DNA of 64,000 nucleotides from JBAZJI01 sp964596325 (GCA_964596325.1 CAZQSQ010000002.1:28969-92968), one strand, 5' to 3'; counted from the stretch's first letter, positions 15,864-25,106 are shown. Made by a program: numbers and translations. The notes: generated by a model not told the origin, from the sequence alone.

Positions 15864-17066
15864 TTAGTTGCAAGAACCGCTGCTGCTGTCAGTGGTTCCC
15901 TCTCCGATTCCGGGACTGGCTACGGTTTTAGCCAAGACTGTCTCGCACTCCTTGGGCTTAACCGTGAAGGCCGCACAAACCGCTTTCTTAAACTCCTCGG
16001 GGGAGCGGTCCACTTGGACTTCTTCGCCATTAATGATGATTGTCGGCGAGCCTTGGACGTTATACTTCTTATTCAGTTCCTCATAAATCGGGAAAGCTTC
16101 AGACTTGTCATTGATATTGTATTTCTTCATTGTCGCCGCAAAGCAGGCGGCCAATTTAGCCTCATCAACCTGGGCTTGCTTGGCGCAATCTGCATGCTTG
16201 TCGGTTTTTACAAAGCAAGAAAGGTATTTGGAAAACTTCTCGGTTTGTTCGCTGGAAATGCAATACTGCCTGACATTTTGTTCCGCTTCGGTAAAACCAT
16301 GCATGGTGTAATTCACATAATAAACACCCATGGAAGCCTTGTCTTTAAGTAAATCGTAAACCGGCAAAAACATTTTTTCCGCCTGTAAGCCGAATGGGCA
16401 ATACGACATCACAAAAAGCTGCACCTCCGGCTTTGCCGTGGCCTTAACTTGCACGCTCGCCGCCTCAGTTTTGGTGGCAGCTCCCTTAACCTCGGCCGTT
16501 GGCTTGATTGGCTCCAAGGAATTTATGGCCGCGGGAAAAATGTATTTTCCGTCTTCGCTGACATAAACCAAACCGCGACTTTCTTTGGTTTTGCCGTCTA
16601 CCAGAGTGATTTCATAAACCCCACCCTCTTTCTTGTATGACTTGAAAGCCAAATCCGGTAATTGCTCGGATTTAAGCTCGCTATTTATATACTTAACAGT
16701 CTTCAGAGCCACCAAATAAGACAACAAAGGCTCGAACTTATTGGTTTTTTCCGAAACTATTATTTGGGCTTGGCCCGCTGGGGCACAAGAGCAGGCTCCA
16801 TCTTTAGCCACAGAAATTTTTGTAGTTTCTTGGCTGGCAGGCGCCGTCTCATCCTCGGGGGCCTTTTGGGTCTCGCTTGGCAAGTTGCAAGCAGCGTTTT
16901 GTTCGCTGTTATTGGCTTGGGCGCGAGCCTCATCTAGGGCTTTTTGCAACCCTTGGTTGTTGCCATAAAGCGTCAGGAGGAAGATGGCGCTTATTGCCAA
17001 CAACGAAATCAAGATAACATTTAAGCTAACTTTCCCTTTCGGGCTTTCGTGTTGCATAACTGTCAT
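15864..17066 (-). CDS. Membrane-anchored thioredoxin-fold (DsbA/GILT-like) protein, paralogue 1
   Basis: A 400-residue protein: short cytoplasmic N terminus, one transmembrane helix (about residues 15-35), a Thr/Ala-rich linker with CSCAP near residue 92, a small alpha/beta domain, then a thioredoxin-like domain opening with MSYCPFGLQAEK near residue 219. The active site is CPFG, a single Cys rather than CxxC. The cis-Pro is seen in GSPTIIING, and the protein ends in a Ser-rich SCN tail. Many Cys in the insert (QYC, SCF, DCA, AACF) suggest internal disulfides outside the cytoplasm. The start overlaps the acdA stop (ATGA). It is closely related to the protein at 20224. A redox or disulfide role is inferred from the fold. 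Confidence 0.8.
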   Translation of the reverse strand: MTVMQHESPKGKVSLNVILISLLAISAIFLLTLYGNNQGLQKALDEARAQANNSEQNAACNLPSETQKAPEDETAPASQETTKISVAKDGACSCAPAGQAQIIVSEKTNKFEPLLSYLVALKTVKYINSELKSEQLPDLAFKSYKKEGGVYEITLVDGKTKESRGLVYVSEDGKYIFPAAINSLEPIKPTAEVKGAATKTEAASVQVKATAKPEVQLFVMSYCPFGLQAEKMFLPVYDLLKDKASMGVYYVNYTMHGFTEAEQNVRQYCISSEQTEKFSKYLSCFVKTDKHADCAKQAQVDEAKLAACFAATMKKYNINDKSEAFPIYEELNKKYNVQGSPTIIINGEEVQVDRSPEEFKKAVCAAFTVKPKECETVLAKTVASPGIGEGTTDSSSGSCN

Positions 17067-18418
17067 TTATTTTTCATCTTTGCTAAAATATTGGCCGCTT
17101 TGCGGGGATCGGAGAAATTGGGGATTTTGTTTTCCTCCAAAACATTTATTCCCGGCAATGTCATCTTGCCCCCTAAAAAGCAGCAAACTATTGGTTTATC
17201 CGCATGCCCTTTTGCAGCATGTGCGGTTATGTTAGCATTCTCGATTGGATTTGTCATTATTTGCATGGTCTGCAAAACTATCAGAGCAGAAATGTCTTTT
17301 TGGTCAAGTAAAGCATTTATGGCCGCTTCGTATTTTTGAGCCGTGGCATCACCCACAACGTCTACAGGGTTGGCCTTTGACCAGGCCGGATGCATAACAC
17401 CGGGCGCCTCCAAAATCTTCAGGGTTTTACCGTCTAAATTTGCCAGTTCCAAACCAAACTCTTGGCAGGCATCAGCCGTTAAAACACCCACCCCGCCGCC
17501 ATTGGTCACTATCCCGATTTTGCCAGTAAAACGCGGCTGCCAAGCCAAGGCCTTGCACAAATCCAGCAGCTCTTCCACGCTTTGAGCCTCGATGGCGCCG
17601 GCTTTTTGGAATGCGGCCTGATAAATCTTATACTCTCCGGCCAAGGAACCGGTATGCGTGCTGGCTGCCTTTTTGCCCACCTCTCCTTTGCCGGCTTTGA
17701 TAACCACGATTGGCTTGCTTTGGCTGACTTCCTGGCAAGCTTTGACGAATTCCCGGCCGTTGTTAATTCCTTCAATATAAATTCCAATAACTTTTGTTTG
17801 CGGGTCTTTGCCGCAGGCCAGAATCAATTCCGACAGATTAATATCGCCCTCATTGCCAATGGAGATAATTTTTGAAAAACCGTAATTTTGCGCCAGCGAC
17901 ACATCAATTATCGAGTCAATCATGGCACCACTTTGCGAAATCAAGGCGATTGCTCCGGCCTTGGGGCTCGCCGGGGCAAATGAAGCATTAAGATTGGCCC
18001 AGGGATTAAGAACGCCCAAACAGTTCGGACCCAAAAGCGGAATACCCGCCTTTTTCAAAGCCGCTACCAAACCTTCTTGAATTTTTTGGCCTTCAGCTCC
18101 GGTTTCGGCAAACCCAGCGGAAATTATTATGACCGCTCCAACCTTATTAGTAATGCATTCGTCGATAATCATGGGCACAATTTTTGCCGGTACTGCAATG
18201 ACCGCCAAATCAATTACTGCCCCGATATCTGAAAGCGACTTATGCGTCTTGATGCCAAAAATTTCCGCCTCATTAGGATTGACAAAATATATCTCCCTGT
18301 GTTCCTTCCCTTCAAGGACATTTTTTGCCAAGCCCGAGCCGACTGTATTAGCCAGGCTGTTGGCCCCGATAATGGCGATGCTTTTTGGTTCAAATAACGC
18401 CTGAAAATTTCTGGGCAT
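17063..18418 (-). CDS. acdA: ADP-forming acetyl-CoA synthetase, alpha subunit
   Basis: Converts acetyl-CoA, ADP and Pi to acetate, CoA and ATP together with the beta subunit, giving substrate-level phosphorylation. The 451-residue protein has a CoA-binding Rossmann domain (SIAIIGAN at the start), succinyl-CoA ligase-like domains with GPNCLG and ISQSGAM, and the phosphorylated His in STHTGSLAG. The ATG at 18416-18418 is chosen because it lies one base after the acdB stop and starts with the family sequence; a longer frame runs into acdB. Split alpha and beta subunits, in the order beta-alpha, recall archaeal enzymes. Confidence 0.92.
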   Translation of the reverse strand: MPRNFQALFEPKSIAIIGANSLANTVGSGLAKNVLEGKEHREIYFVNPNEAEIFGIKTHKSLSDIGAVIDLAVIAVPAKIVPMIIDECITNKVGAVIIISAGFAETGAEGQKIQEGLVAALKKAGIPLLGPNCLGVLNPWANLNASFAPASPKAGAIALISQSGAMIDSIIDVSLAQNYGFSKIISIGNEGDINLSELILACGKDPQTKVIGIYIEGINNGREFVKACQEVSQSKPIVVIKAGKGEVGKKAASTHTGSLAGEYKIYQAAFQKAGAIEAQSVEELLDLCKALAWQPRFTGKIGIVTNGGGVGVLTADACQEFGLELANLDGKTLKILEAPGVMHPAWSKANPVDVVGDATAQKYEAAINALLDQKDISALIVLQTMQIMTNPIENANITAHAAKGHADKPIVCCFLGGKMTLPGINVLEENKIPNFSDPRKAANILAKMKNK

Positions 18419-18419
18419 A

Positions 18420-19034
18420 TTATTGTAAAATTTTGAAATCCACGGCAATGGTAGCATGTTTGGCGGCCATGACCGGATTAAAATCAATTTCGGAAATGTT
18501 TGTCTCGTTTTCCGCCAACCGGCTGACTTTGCTGATAAAGCCGGCCAGAGCTTCCAAATCGGCCTGTTCGCCCCCGCGCTCGCCCTGCAATACCGCAAAA
18601 CCTTTAATTTCCCGTATCATGCCCAACGCCTCCTCCTTGCTGACTGGGCAAAGCCGAAAGGAAACGTCTTTTAAGATTTCGACAAAAATCCCGCCTAAAC
18701 CGAACATGATTACCGGCCCAAATTGCCTATCATACTTGACGCCAATGGACACTTGGTGCCCGCTTTCCATTTTTTGCACCATTATTTGTTTGGCCTTGCC
18801 TTGCAAATCCTTAAAGGCCAGCTCCAACTCAGCAGCGTTTTTAATATTAATTTTAACCCCACCAAGTTCCGAGCGGTGCAGAACATCATCGCCCCAAATT
18901 TTTGCCACGACCGGATAGCCGATTTTTTGCGCATAGTTTTTGGCTTGGCCAAAGTCTTCAAATATCTCTGAGGGTGCGACTGGTATTGAATATTTTTCCA
19001 ACAGCTCCTTGCTCTTTTGAAAATCTAAAAGCAT
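18420..19034 (-). CDS. acdB: ADP-forming acetyl-CoA synthetase, beta subunit (ATP-grasp)
   Basis: The ATP-grasp subunit that passes phosphate between the phosphohistidine of AcdA and ADP. The 204 residues show the ATP-grasp_5 features: YPVVAKIWGDDVLHRSELGGV with the conserved His, a MVQKM segment, the glycine loop GLGGIFVEILKDV and the metal site EIDFNPVMA. Slightly shorter than archaeal beta subunits (about 230). The ATG at 19032-19034 lies about 10 bases after an extended -10 box, so the message is practically leaderless and no Shine-Dalgarno site exists. First gene of the acdB-acdA-thioredoxin operon. Confidence 0.92.
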   Translation of the reverse strand: MLLDFQKSKELLEKYSIPVAPSEIFEDFGQAKNYAQKIGYPVVAKIWGDDVLHRSELGGVKINIKNAAELELAFKDLQGKAKQIMVQKMESGHQVSIGVKYDRQFGPVIMFGLGGIFVEILKDVSFRLCPVSKEEALGMIREIKGFAVLQGERGGEQADLEALAGFISKVSRLAENETNISEIDFNPVMAAKHATIAVDFKILQ

Positions 19035-19043
19035 ATTGCTTAT

Positions 19044-19052
19044 ATTATAGCA
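19044..19052 (-). promoter_or_regulatory. Extended -10 promoter of acdBA
   Basis: Minus-strand TGCTATAAT followed by ATAAG, giving the same 14-base string TGCTATAATATAAG found in the promoters at 7821 and 46572. The -35 is poor, which fits an extended -10 promoter. Confidence 0.7.
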
Positions 19053-19070
19053 AATGATTAAAAATTTACT

Positions 19071-19092
19071 AAAAGCCCCTTTTATAAGGGGC
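19071..19092 (-). terminator. Intrinsic terminator after gapA
   Basis: Stem GCCCCTT/AAGGGGC with a 4-base loop and TTTT on the minus-strand side, directly before the acdB promoter. Confidence 0.7.
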
Positions 19093-19148
19093 AATTTTCT
19101 GAAATTTTGACGATTAGCCCTTATTAGCGGCTTTTAAGTACCTTCGCA

Positions 19149-20144
19149 TCATGCTTCGGCGGCTCGAAGACAAAATTCTCCCAACCTGCAAGAATATGCC
19201 CACTCATTATCATACCAAGCGACAACCTTTACCAGATTCCCGCTAGCCATAGTTAAAGGTGCATCTAAAATCGAGGAATAAGTATCGCCTTTGAAGTCCA
19301 TGGAAACCAATTGCTCTTCGCTGACGCGGAAAACACCTTTAATTTCATTGGCCTTAAAAACATCATTGAGCTCTTCCTTGGTCGTCTCCTTTTTAAGAGT
19401 GCAAACAAAATCAACTATGGAAACCGTGGGCGTGGGCACACGCAAAGAAAGGCCATCAAGCTTGCCGGATTTTTCGCCCAAAACTTTGCCAACCGTTTTG
19501 GCGGCACCTGTGCTGGTGGGAATAATATTCAAACCGGCAGCGCGGGCACGGCGCAAATCCTTGTGCGGCAAATCCAATATATTCTGGTCGTTGGTATAGC
19601 TGTGGACCGTGGTCATAAACCCTTTCTCGATGCCAAAATTATCCGCGAGGATTTTGACAACGGGAGCCAAACAATTCGTGGTGCAAGAACCCATATCAAT
19701 AACATCATCAGAGCAACCGGCTAAATCCTGGTCATTGATTCCAATAACAAATGATTTTACTTTATCGGGCGTTTTTGACGGCGCCGACAAGATAACCCTT
19801 TTAGCTCCGGCTTCGATGTGCTTATGCGCGTCTTCGTATTTGGTGAAAGCGCCAGTGCACTCCAAAACAACATCGACTCCCAGCTCCTTCCACGGCAATT
19901 TAGTGGGATCTTTTTCGGAAAGGAGTTTTATTTCTTTCCCGTCTATCACCATCGCCCCCTCCTTTTCTTCGACTTCGAAGCCGCAATAGCCATACGAAGA
20001 ATCATATTGGAGAAGGTGCACCAAAGTGTGGTTATCAGTGAGGTCGTTGATGGCCACTACTTCGATTTGCGGGATATTTTTGATGATATTACGGAAAGTT
20101 AAACGGCCAATTCTCCCAAAGCCGTTGATTGCAATTTTTGGCAT
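19149..20144 (-). CDS. gapA: Glyceraldehyde-3-phosphate dehydrogenase
   Basis: Oxidises glyceraldehyde-3-phosphate to 1,3-bisphosphoglycerate with NAD(P) in the cytoplasm. The 331-residue protein starts with the Rossmann motif INGFGRIGR, has the catalytic Cys in SCTTNCLAP, the His in TVHSYTNDQ, and the C-terminal WYDNEWAYSCR. Asn-Asp (INDLTD) after the second strand fits NAD use. The ATG at 20142-20144 lies about 19 bases after the -10 box; a longer frame upstream reaches beyond the promoter and can be discarded. Monocistronic, with its own terminator. Confidence 0.97.
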   Translation of the reverse strand: MPKIAINGFGRIGRLTFRNIIKNIPQIEVVAINDLTDNHTLVHLLQYDSSYGYCGFEVEEKEGAMVIDGKEIKLLSEKDPTKLPWKELGVDVVLECTGAFTKYEDAHKHIEAGAKRVILSAPSKTPDKVKSFVIGINDQDLAGCSDDVIDMGSCTTNCLAPVVKILADNFGIEKGFMTTVHSYTNDQNILDLPHKDLRRARAAGLNIIPTSTGAAKTVGKVLGEKSGKLDGLSLRVPTPTVSIVDFVCTLKKETTKEELNDVFKANEIKGVFRVSEEQLVSMDFKGDTYSSILDAPLTMASGNLVKVVAWYDNEWAYSCRLGEFCLRAAEA

Positions 20145-20162
20145 AGTATTTATTTCAAACAA

Positions 20163-20171
20163 ATTATAGCA
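20163..20171 (-). promoter_or_regulatory. Extended -10 promoter of gapA
   Basis: Minus-strand TGCTATAAT, preceded by ATT as in the acdB promoter. No clear -35. The leader to the gapA ATG would be about 12 bases and has no Shine-Dalgarno site. Confidence 0.65.
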
Positions 20172-20185
20172 AATGCGTTCTAAAA

Positions 20186-20213
20186 AGCAAAAACCTCCGC
20201 TCGCGCGGAGGTT
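20186..20213 (-). terminator. Intrinsic terminator of the second thioredoxin-fold gene
   Basis: Perfect 9-bp stem AACCTCCGC/GCGGAGGTT with a 4-base loop, followed on the minus strand by a T-rich tract. Confidence 0.8.
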
Positions 20214-20223
20214 TAAGAAAAAA

Positions 20224-21324
20224 TCAGTTACAGGAAGCGTTGCTGGAAGCAGCCGCGCCAGTGTTGGGCCCCATACCGGCCGAAGCTGCAGACTCGGAAA
20301 GCTTTTGGTCGCACTCTGCCGGCTTGTTATTGAAAGCATTGCAAATGGCGGTCTTAAATCCTTCCGGTGAACGAGTCACATTAGAAACCTCCGTACCATT
20401 AATAACCAAAGTCGGAGAACCCTGAACAGCGAATTGCTTGTTTAGCTCATCGTGTAAGGCAAAGGCCGGAAAGCCCTTCTCTTGGCTGTATTCGTAATCC
20501 TTGGCATTGGCGGAAAGCTTAAGCTCGGAAAAAGTCTTGCTATAGCAGCTCTCCAGCTTGGCGGTATCAATACCCGCTTTGCTTGCACAGCTGCTGTGGG
20601 CGGGATTATAGCAAGCCTCGGCGGCTGCTTGGGCTGCAGCGGCATCTTTGAGCGCGGCCGCAGCCTTTTGGCAGGCGCTGACATCGTAAGTGGCAAAGCA
20701 AGTCAAGTAAGCATTATATTTATCATTCTGCTCCTTTTCAATGCAATACTGCCGAATATTTTGATCAGCTTCTTTTTTGCCGTGCATTATATAATTCACA
20801 TAATAAATGCCGATATCAGCCTTATCCTTGAGCAGCTGCATCGCGGGCAAAATAGCCTTCTCGGCCTGCAAGCCGAATGGGCAAAAAGACATGACAAATA
20901 ATTTAACCTCGGGCTTGTCACTCTTTTTTACTTCTTTGGTAGCCGCGGCATTTCCTTCTTTATTGGCATCTTCTTTCTTTTTAATCTCGATCAATTCGCC
21001 GGGGAAAATTGCTTGGCCGTCCTTGGTAACCGACAAGACACCTACTTCAATCTCTGTGCCCTTATCATCCTTGGTTTTAATTTTAACCGTGTAAAGACCA
21101 TGGCTTTCGCTAATGGTTTTTTCGTCATAAAAATATTCCGGAGATTCTGGCGTGCGGAAATTCTCATTGACATATTTCATCGCGTCTTTAATCGCGACAC
21201 CTTTGGAAACGCCTCCAATAGAAAGACCTCCCTTCATCGCGAAAGCAAATACGATTGCGAGCAGCAGCAATACCGCTACTATCGGCCAAAGTAAATTCTG
21301 GCCCTTTTGTTGTTCTTCTGCCAT
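20224..21324 (-). CDS. Membrane-anchored thioredoxin-fold (DsbA/GILT-like) protein, paralogue 2
   Basis: A 366-residue paralogue of the protein at 15864 with the same plan: a short N terminus, one transmembrane helix (about residues 12-29), an alpha/beta segment, then a thioredoxin-like domain opening at MSFCPFGLQAEK, cis-Pro in GSPTLVING, and the same C-terminal end (SNASCN). A Cys/Ala-rich insert near residues 205-260 (AACQKAAAAL, AEACYNPAHSSCASKAG) is longer than in paralogue 1. Expected outside the membrane, with a redox or disulfide-handling role by fold. Monocistronic, with its own promoter and terminator. Confidence 0.8.
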   Translation of the reverse strand: MAEEQQKGQNLLWPIVAVLLLLAIVFAFAMKGGLSIGGVSKGVAIKDAMKYVNENFRTPESPEYFYDEKTISESHGLYTVKIKTKDDKGTEIEVGVLSVTKDGQAIFPGELIEIKKKEDANKEGNAAATKEVKKSDKPEVKLFVMSFCPFGLQAEKAILPAMQLLKDKADIGIYYVNYIMHGKKEADQNIRQYCIEKEQNDKYNAYLTCFATYDVSACQKAAAALKDAAAAQAAAEACYNPAHSSCASKAGIDTAKLESCYSKTFSELKLSANAKDYEYSQEKGFPAFALHDELNKQFAVQGSPTLVINGTEVSNVTRSPEGFKTAICNAFNNKPAECDQKLSESAASAGMGPNTGAAASSNASCN

Positions 21325-21366
21325 AAATGTTGTGTTTTATTTTTTATTTTATTTTTTGACTATTTA

Positions 21367-21394
21367 ATTATGGTCCGGGAATAAAAACTGTAAA
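21367..21394 (-). promoter_or_regulatory. Promoter of thioredoxin-fold paralogue 2
   Basis: Minus-strand -35 TTTACA (21389-21394) and -10 CATAAT (21367-21372), spacing 16. Confidence 0.5.
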
Positions 21395-21412
21395 GATTGA
21401 AAAATATCAAAT

Positions 21413-22936
21413 TTATGTTGTTATCAAGCTTTGGCCGGTCATTTCTCTTGGTTGAGGTAAAGACAGTATCTGTAAAGCCGTGGGGGCGATATCTTTGAGC
21501 TCGCCATCGGCCTTCAACTTGGCTTTGGCTAAAGCGGCCTCGCGCGAAACCAAGACAAATTCTACCGGATTGGTTGTGTGGCTAGTCGCGGTTAATTCAC
21601 TTTTATCCTCCGCATTGCCGTGATCGGCGAAGACAAAAACTGTGTAACCGTTTTGTAAAGCCGCGGTGACAATATCTTTGCAAGCGTTATCCACCGCCTT
21701 AATCGCTACCTCAATAGCCTCCTTTTTGGCCGTATGGCCAACCATGTCAGCATTAACCAAATTAGTCACAACTAAATCATATTCTTTCTTATCAAGCTCA
21801 CCACAAAGGCGCTGAGCAATTTCTGGCGCCGCCATTTGCGGCTGCAAATCATAAGTGGCCACCTTGGGAGAATTTATCAAAATCCTTTGTTCATTCTCAA
21901 AAGGCTTCTCGATTTGGCCATTGAAAAAGAATGTGACGTGCGCATACTTTTCCGTTTCAGAAATTCTTAACTGCTTTAATCCCGCTTGACTGACTACCTC
22001 GCCCAAAAAGTTAATGGGCTTTTCTTCGGTAAAGGCGACCAAACAGGGCATGGGCGTATAATACTGCGTCATGGCCACAAAAACACCCTTAAATTTACTA
22101 CGCGCAAACGGAGTAAATTCTTCTTCGATTAGCGCTTGGGTGATCTGGCGGGTTCGATCAGTCCGGAAATTGAAAAATATCAAAGAGTCGCTGTCGCTCA
22201 AACCGCAATACCCTTCTTTGCAAGCCGGGATAATAAACTCATCGGTCACTTCCTGTGCATAACAGCCCTTTAGATAATCGAAAGGTAAAGAAAATTTTTC
22301 CGCGGCTTTGGCATCTTTCAAGCATTGGTAATATTTTTGCGTGCGCTCAAAACGCTTGTCGCGATCCATGGCATAATAGCGCCCGGATATCGTGGCGATT
22401 TCGCCAAAACCGATAACATTGAGCTTTTCCTGAATCTTGCACAAATTATCGATGCCGGCCTTGGGGGGCGCATCCCGGCCATCGGTTATGACATGGACTA
22501 AAACCTTGCGAAAGCCCTTTTCCTTGCATAAATCCAAAAGCGCGAACAAATGGTCTAAATGGCTGTGCACGCCCTCAAATTGCGCCAAACCCATCAGATG
22601 CAAATACCCGTTGTTCTTAGAAGCGTGATCGAGGGCTGCCAAAAAAGCTGCATTGGAAAAAAATGTCCTGTCCTCAATGGCATGCAAAATGCGGGGCAGT
22701 GATTGGTAGACAACCCGCCCGCCGCCGATAGTCATATGCCCGACTTCGGAATTGCCCTGATAGCCTTTGGGCAAACCCACAGCCTCACCGCTACACTTCA
22801 AAAGCGTGTGCGGGTATTGCGCAGCCAAAGAAAAGCAAAAAGGCGCATTGGAAGCATTGATAAAATTATGTTCGGAATTTTCCGAATAGCCCCAACCGTC
22901 GCGGATTAGAAATAAAACGGGATCTTTCGCCTTCAT
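21413..22936 (-). CDS. gpmI: 2,3-bisphosphoglycerate-independent phosphoglycerate mutase
   Basis: Interconverts 3- and 2-phosphoglycerate using two Mn ions and a phosphoserine intermediate. The 507 residues contain the N-terminal metal Asp (IRDGWG), the Ser nucleophile in GNSEVGH near residue 63, the substrate motif TDGRDAPP, and the C-terminal metal ligands in NLVNADMVGHT and FADHGNAE. Length is normal for iPGM. The ATG overlaps the enolase stop by four bases, so the two consecutive glycolytic steps are coupled. It is the last gene of the long minus-strand polycistron. Confidence 0.97.
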   Translation of the reverse strand: MKAKDPVLFLIRDGWGYSENSEHNFINASNAPFCFSLAAQYPHTLLKCSGEAVGLPKGYQGNSEVGHMTIGGGRVVYQSLPRILHAIEDRTFFSNAAFLAALDHASKNNGYLHLMGLAQFEGVHSHLDHLFALLDLCKEKGFRKVLVHVITDGRDAPPKAGIDNLCKIQEKLNVIGFGEIATISGRYYAMDRDKRFERTQKYYQCLKDAKAAEKFSLPFDYLKGCYAQEVTDEFIIPACKEGYCGLSDSDSLIFFNFRTDRTRQITQALIEEEFTPFARSKFKGVFVAMTQYYTPMPCLVAFTEEKPINFLGEVVSQAGLKQLRISETEKYAHVTFFFNGQIEKPFENEQRILINSPKVATYDLQPQMAAPEIAQRLCGELDKKEYDLVVTNLVNADMVGHTAKKEAIEVAIKAVDNACKDIVTAALQNGYTVFVFADHGNAEDKSELTATSHTTNPVEFVLVSREAALAKAKLKADGELKDIAPTALQILSLPQPREMTGQSLITT

Positions 22937-24231
22937 CTTATTTGGCGGAAATTATTGCCGGCATATTCGCAATTAAGGCCCAATTCCTCCTCGATGCGCA
23001 TAAGCTGATTATATTTTGCCAGCCTTTCGGAGCGGCAAGGTGCGCCGGTTTTAATCTGCCCGGCCATGATGCCCACAACCAAATCCGCAATAAAGCTATC
23101 TTCTGTCTCGCCTGAGCGATGCGAAACCATTACGCCCCAATTAGCCCCCTTGGCATCGATGCAAGCCTGAACCGCTTCCGAAACAGTGCCAATCTGGTTG
23201 ACCTTAAGCAACAAGGCATTGCAGGCCTTTTTTTCAATAGCTGTGGCGATTCTCTTGGGATTAGTAACCAGCAAATCATCTCCGACAATTTGAACCTTCT
23301 CACCCAAAACCTCGGTTAATTTTTGGTAAGACTGCCAGTCGTCCTGATCGAATGGATCTTCAATGGAGATAATGTCGTATTTTTCCACAAATCCTTTATA
23401 AATCTCCACCATCTCATCCCCGGTCTTCCAATCCGCTTGGGCAGCCTCGCCCTTAAAATTCAAATTATATTTTCCTTCTTGAAAAAATTCCGAAGCGGCC
23501 ACGTCCATGCCGATTTTTACCTTGCCCGAATAGCCGGCCTTTTTAATGGCCTCGCTTAAAATATCCAAAGCTTCGTGGGCGTCCTGCACGTCCGGAGCAA
23601 AACCGCCTTCATCCCCGACGTTAGTGGCATTCAGGCCGTATTTGGCTTTGAGAATGGATTTGAGAGTTTGATAAATTTCCGCCCCGTAGCGCATCGCCTC
23701 GCGGAAATTGGGTGCACCAACAGGCAAAATCATAAATTCCTGCATGGCCAATTTATTACCCGCATGGCTGCCCCCATTAATGACATTTAAGCTGGGCACG
23801 GGCAAAACAAATTTGTGCACATCGAAATTTTTGGCTAAAAACGCATACAATGGCAATCCCTCTTGCGCCGCCAGAGCTTTGCAAGCAGCCATGGAAACCG
23901 CCAAAATCGCATTGGCTCCGAATTTACTTTTATTCTCCGTTCCATCAGCGTGCAAAAGCAAAGCGTCGATTTCAGCAATAGTGGCCACTTCCCGATTTTC
24001 TAAAAGCCGGGCAATCGCTTCGTTGACATTTTTTACCGCCTTAAGCACTCCTTTGCCGCCGAAACGGGCTTTATCGCCATCGCGCATTTCCAAGGCTTCA
24101 TAAATACCGGTGCTGGCCCCTGAGGGCACGGAAGAACGGAACAAGCCTTTTTCGGTCAGTAAATCAACCTCCACAGTGGGGTTTCCGCGAGAATCTAAAA
24201 TCTCGCGGGCAATTATTCTTTGTATTTTCAT
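22933..24231 (-). CDS. eno: Enolase
   Basis: Converts 2-phosphoglycerate to phosphoenolpyruvate. The 432-residue protein has DSRGNPTVEVD, the GASTG substrate loop, the metal and catalytic blocks VGDEGGFAPD, SIEDPFDQDDW, VGDDLLVTNPKRI, LLKVNQIGT and VSHRSGETEDSFIADL, all intact. It overlaps galU upstream (ATGA) and gpmI downstream (ATGA), so translation of the three is coupled. Confidence 0.98.
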   Translation of the reverse strand: MKIQRIIAREILDSRGNPTVEVDLLTEKGLFRSSVPSGASTGIYEALEMRDGDKARFGGKGVLKAVKNVNEAIARLLENREVATIAEIDALLLHADGTENKSKFGANAILAVSMAACKALAAQEGLPLYAFLAKNFDVHKFVLPVPSLNVINGGSHAGNKLAMQEFMILPVGAPNFREAMRYGAEIYQTLKSILKAKYGLNATNVGDEGGFAPDVQDAHEALDILSEAIKKAGYSGKVKIGMDVAASEFFQEGKYNLNFKGEAAQADWKTGDEMVEIYKGFVEKYDIISIEDPFDQDDWQSYQKLTEVLGEKVQIVGDDLLVTNPKRIATAIEKKACNALLLKVNQIGTVSEAVQACIDAKGANWGVMVSHRSGETEDSFIADLVVGIMAGQIKTGAPCRSERLAKYNQLMRIEEELGLNCEYAGNNFRQIR

Positions 24232-25106
24232 AAATCTAATTTTTTGAGATAATCTTTGAATTCCGTGAATTCGGGATCTTGCACCGCAAATTCAACTACA
24301 GTTTTAAGATATTCTACCTTATTGCCAGTATCGTAATATTTGCCGTCATCTAAAACGATAGTATAAACCGGCACACCTTCGGATTGCAATAAATTAATAG
24401 CATCCACCAACCAAACTTCCCCGCCCTTGCCAGGCTTGATGCGCTTAAGGGCATCGATAATTTCGGGAGGCAAGATATAAGCACCGTGTGTAGCAATATT
24501 GGATGGTGCTTCATCGGGCTCGGGTTTTTCCACAATTTTTTTGACTTTATAAATATTGCCCTCGACCGGCTCCAAATCAGCAATGCCATACCGGCGCAAA
24601 TCTTCCTTTTTCTCAATGCGCACACCCGAGATAACAATGCCGCCAAGCTTCTCATAAACTTCAATCATCTGTTTGAGTCGCGGCGGGTTGGCATGGATAA
24701 ATTCATCTCCCCAGAGCACGGCAAAAGGCTCATTTTTTATAACCGGTTCAGCGCACAAAACCGGTGTGCCATTGCCATAGGCACCCTTTTGCCTGATATA
24801 AATAAAATTGGCCATGGTGGCGATATCAGTAATCTCTTTAAGTATTTTTTCCTTGCCACCGGCTTGCAAATTATTAACCAAATCCTGATTGGGCACGTCA
24901 AAATGATCCTCAATGGCGCGCTTGTTGGCGCCAGTCACAATCACGACATTTTCCAACCCGGATTCAACAATTTCCTCGACCACGTATTGAATAACCGGTT
25001 TGTCGACAATAGGGAGCATCTCTTTGGGCATGGCTTTGGTCTGCGGCAAAAATCGCGTTCCCATTCCGGCGGCCGGAATTACTGCTGTTCTAATTTTCTT
25101 TTGCAT
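24228..25106 (-). CDS. galU: UTP--glucose-1-phosphate uridylyltransferase
   Basis: Makes UDP-glucose for surface polysaccharides and glycolipids. The 292-residue protein has the nucleotidyltransferase signature GMGTRFLPQTKAMPKEMLPI, a metal-binding region LWGDEF, and the KIVEKPEPDEAPS segment typical of GalU. It starts 6 bases after the ftsZ stop and overlaps eno. The context (cell division, lipid and wall genes) suits a role in cell-envelope building. Confidence 0.95.
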   Translation of the reverse strand: MQKKIRTAVIPAAGMGTRFLPQTKAMPKEMLPIVDKPVIQYVVEEIVESGLENVVIVTGANKRAIEDHFDVPNQDLVNNLQAGGKEKILKEITDIATMANFIYIRQKGAYGNGTPVLCAEPVIKNEPFAVLWGDEFIHANPPRLKQMIEVYEKLGGIVISGVRIEKKEDLRRYGIADLEPVEGNIYKVKKIVEKPEPDEAPSNIATHGAYILPPEIIDALKRIKPGKGGEVWLVDAINLLQSEGVPVYTIVLDDGKYYDTGNKVEYLKTVVEFAVQDPEFTEFKDYLKKLDL

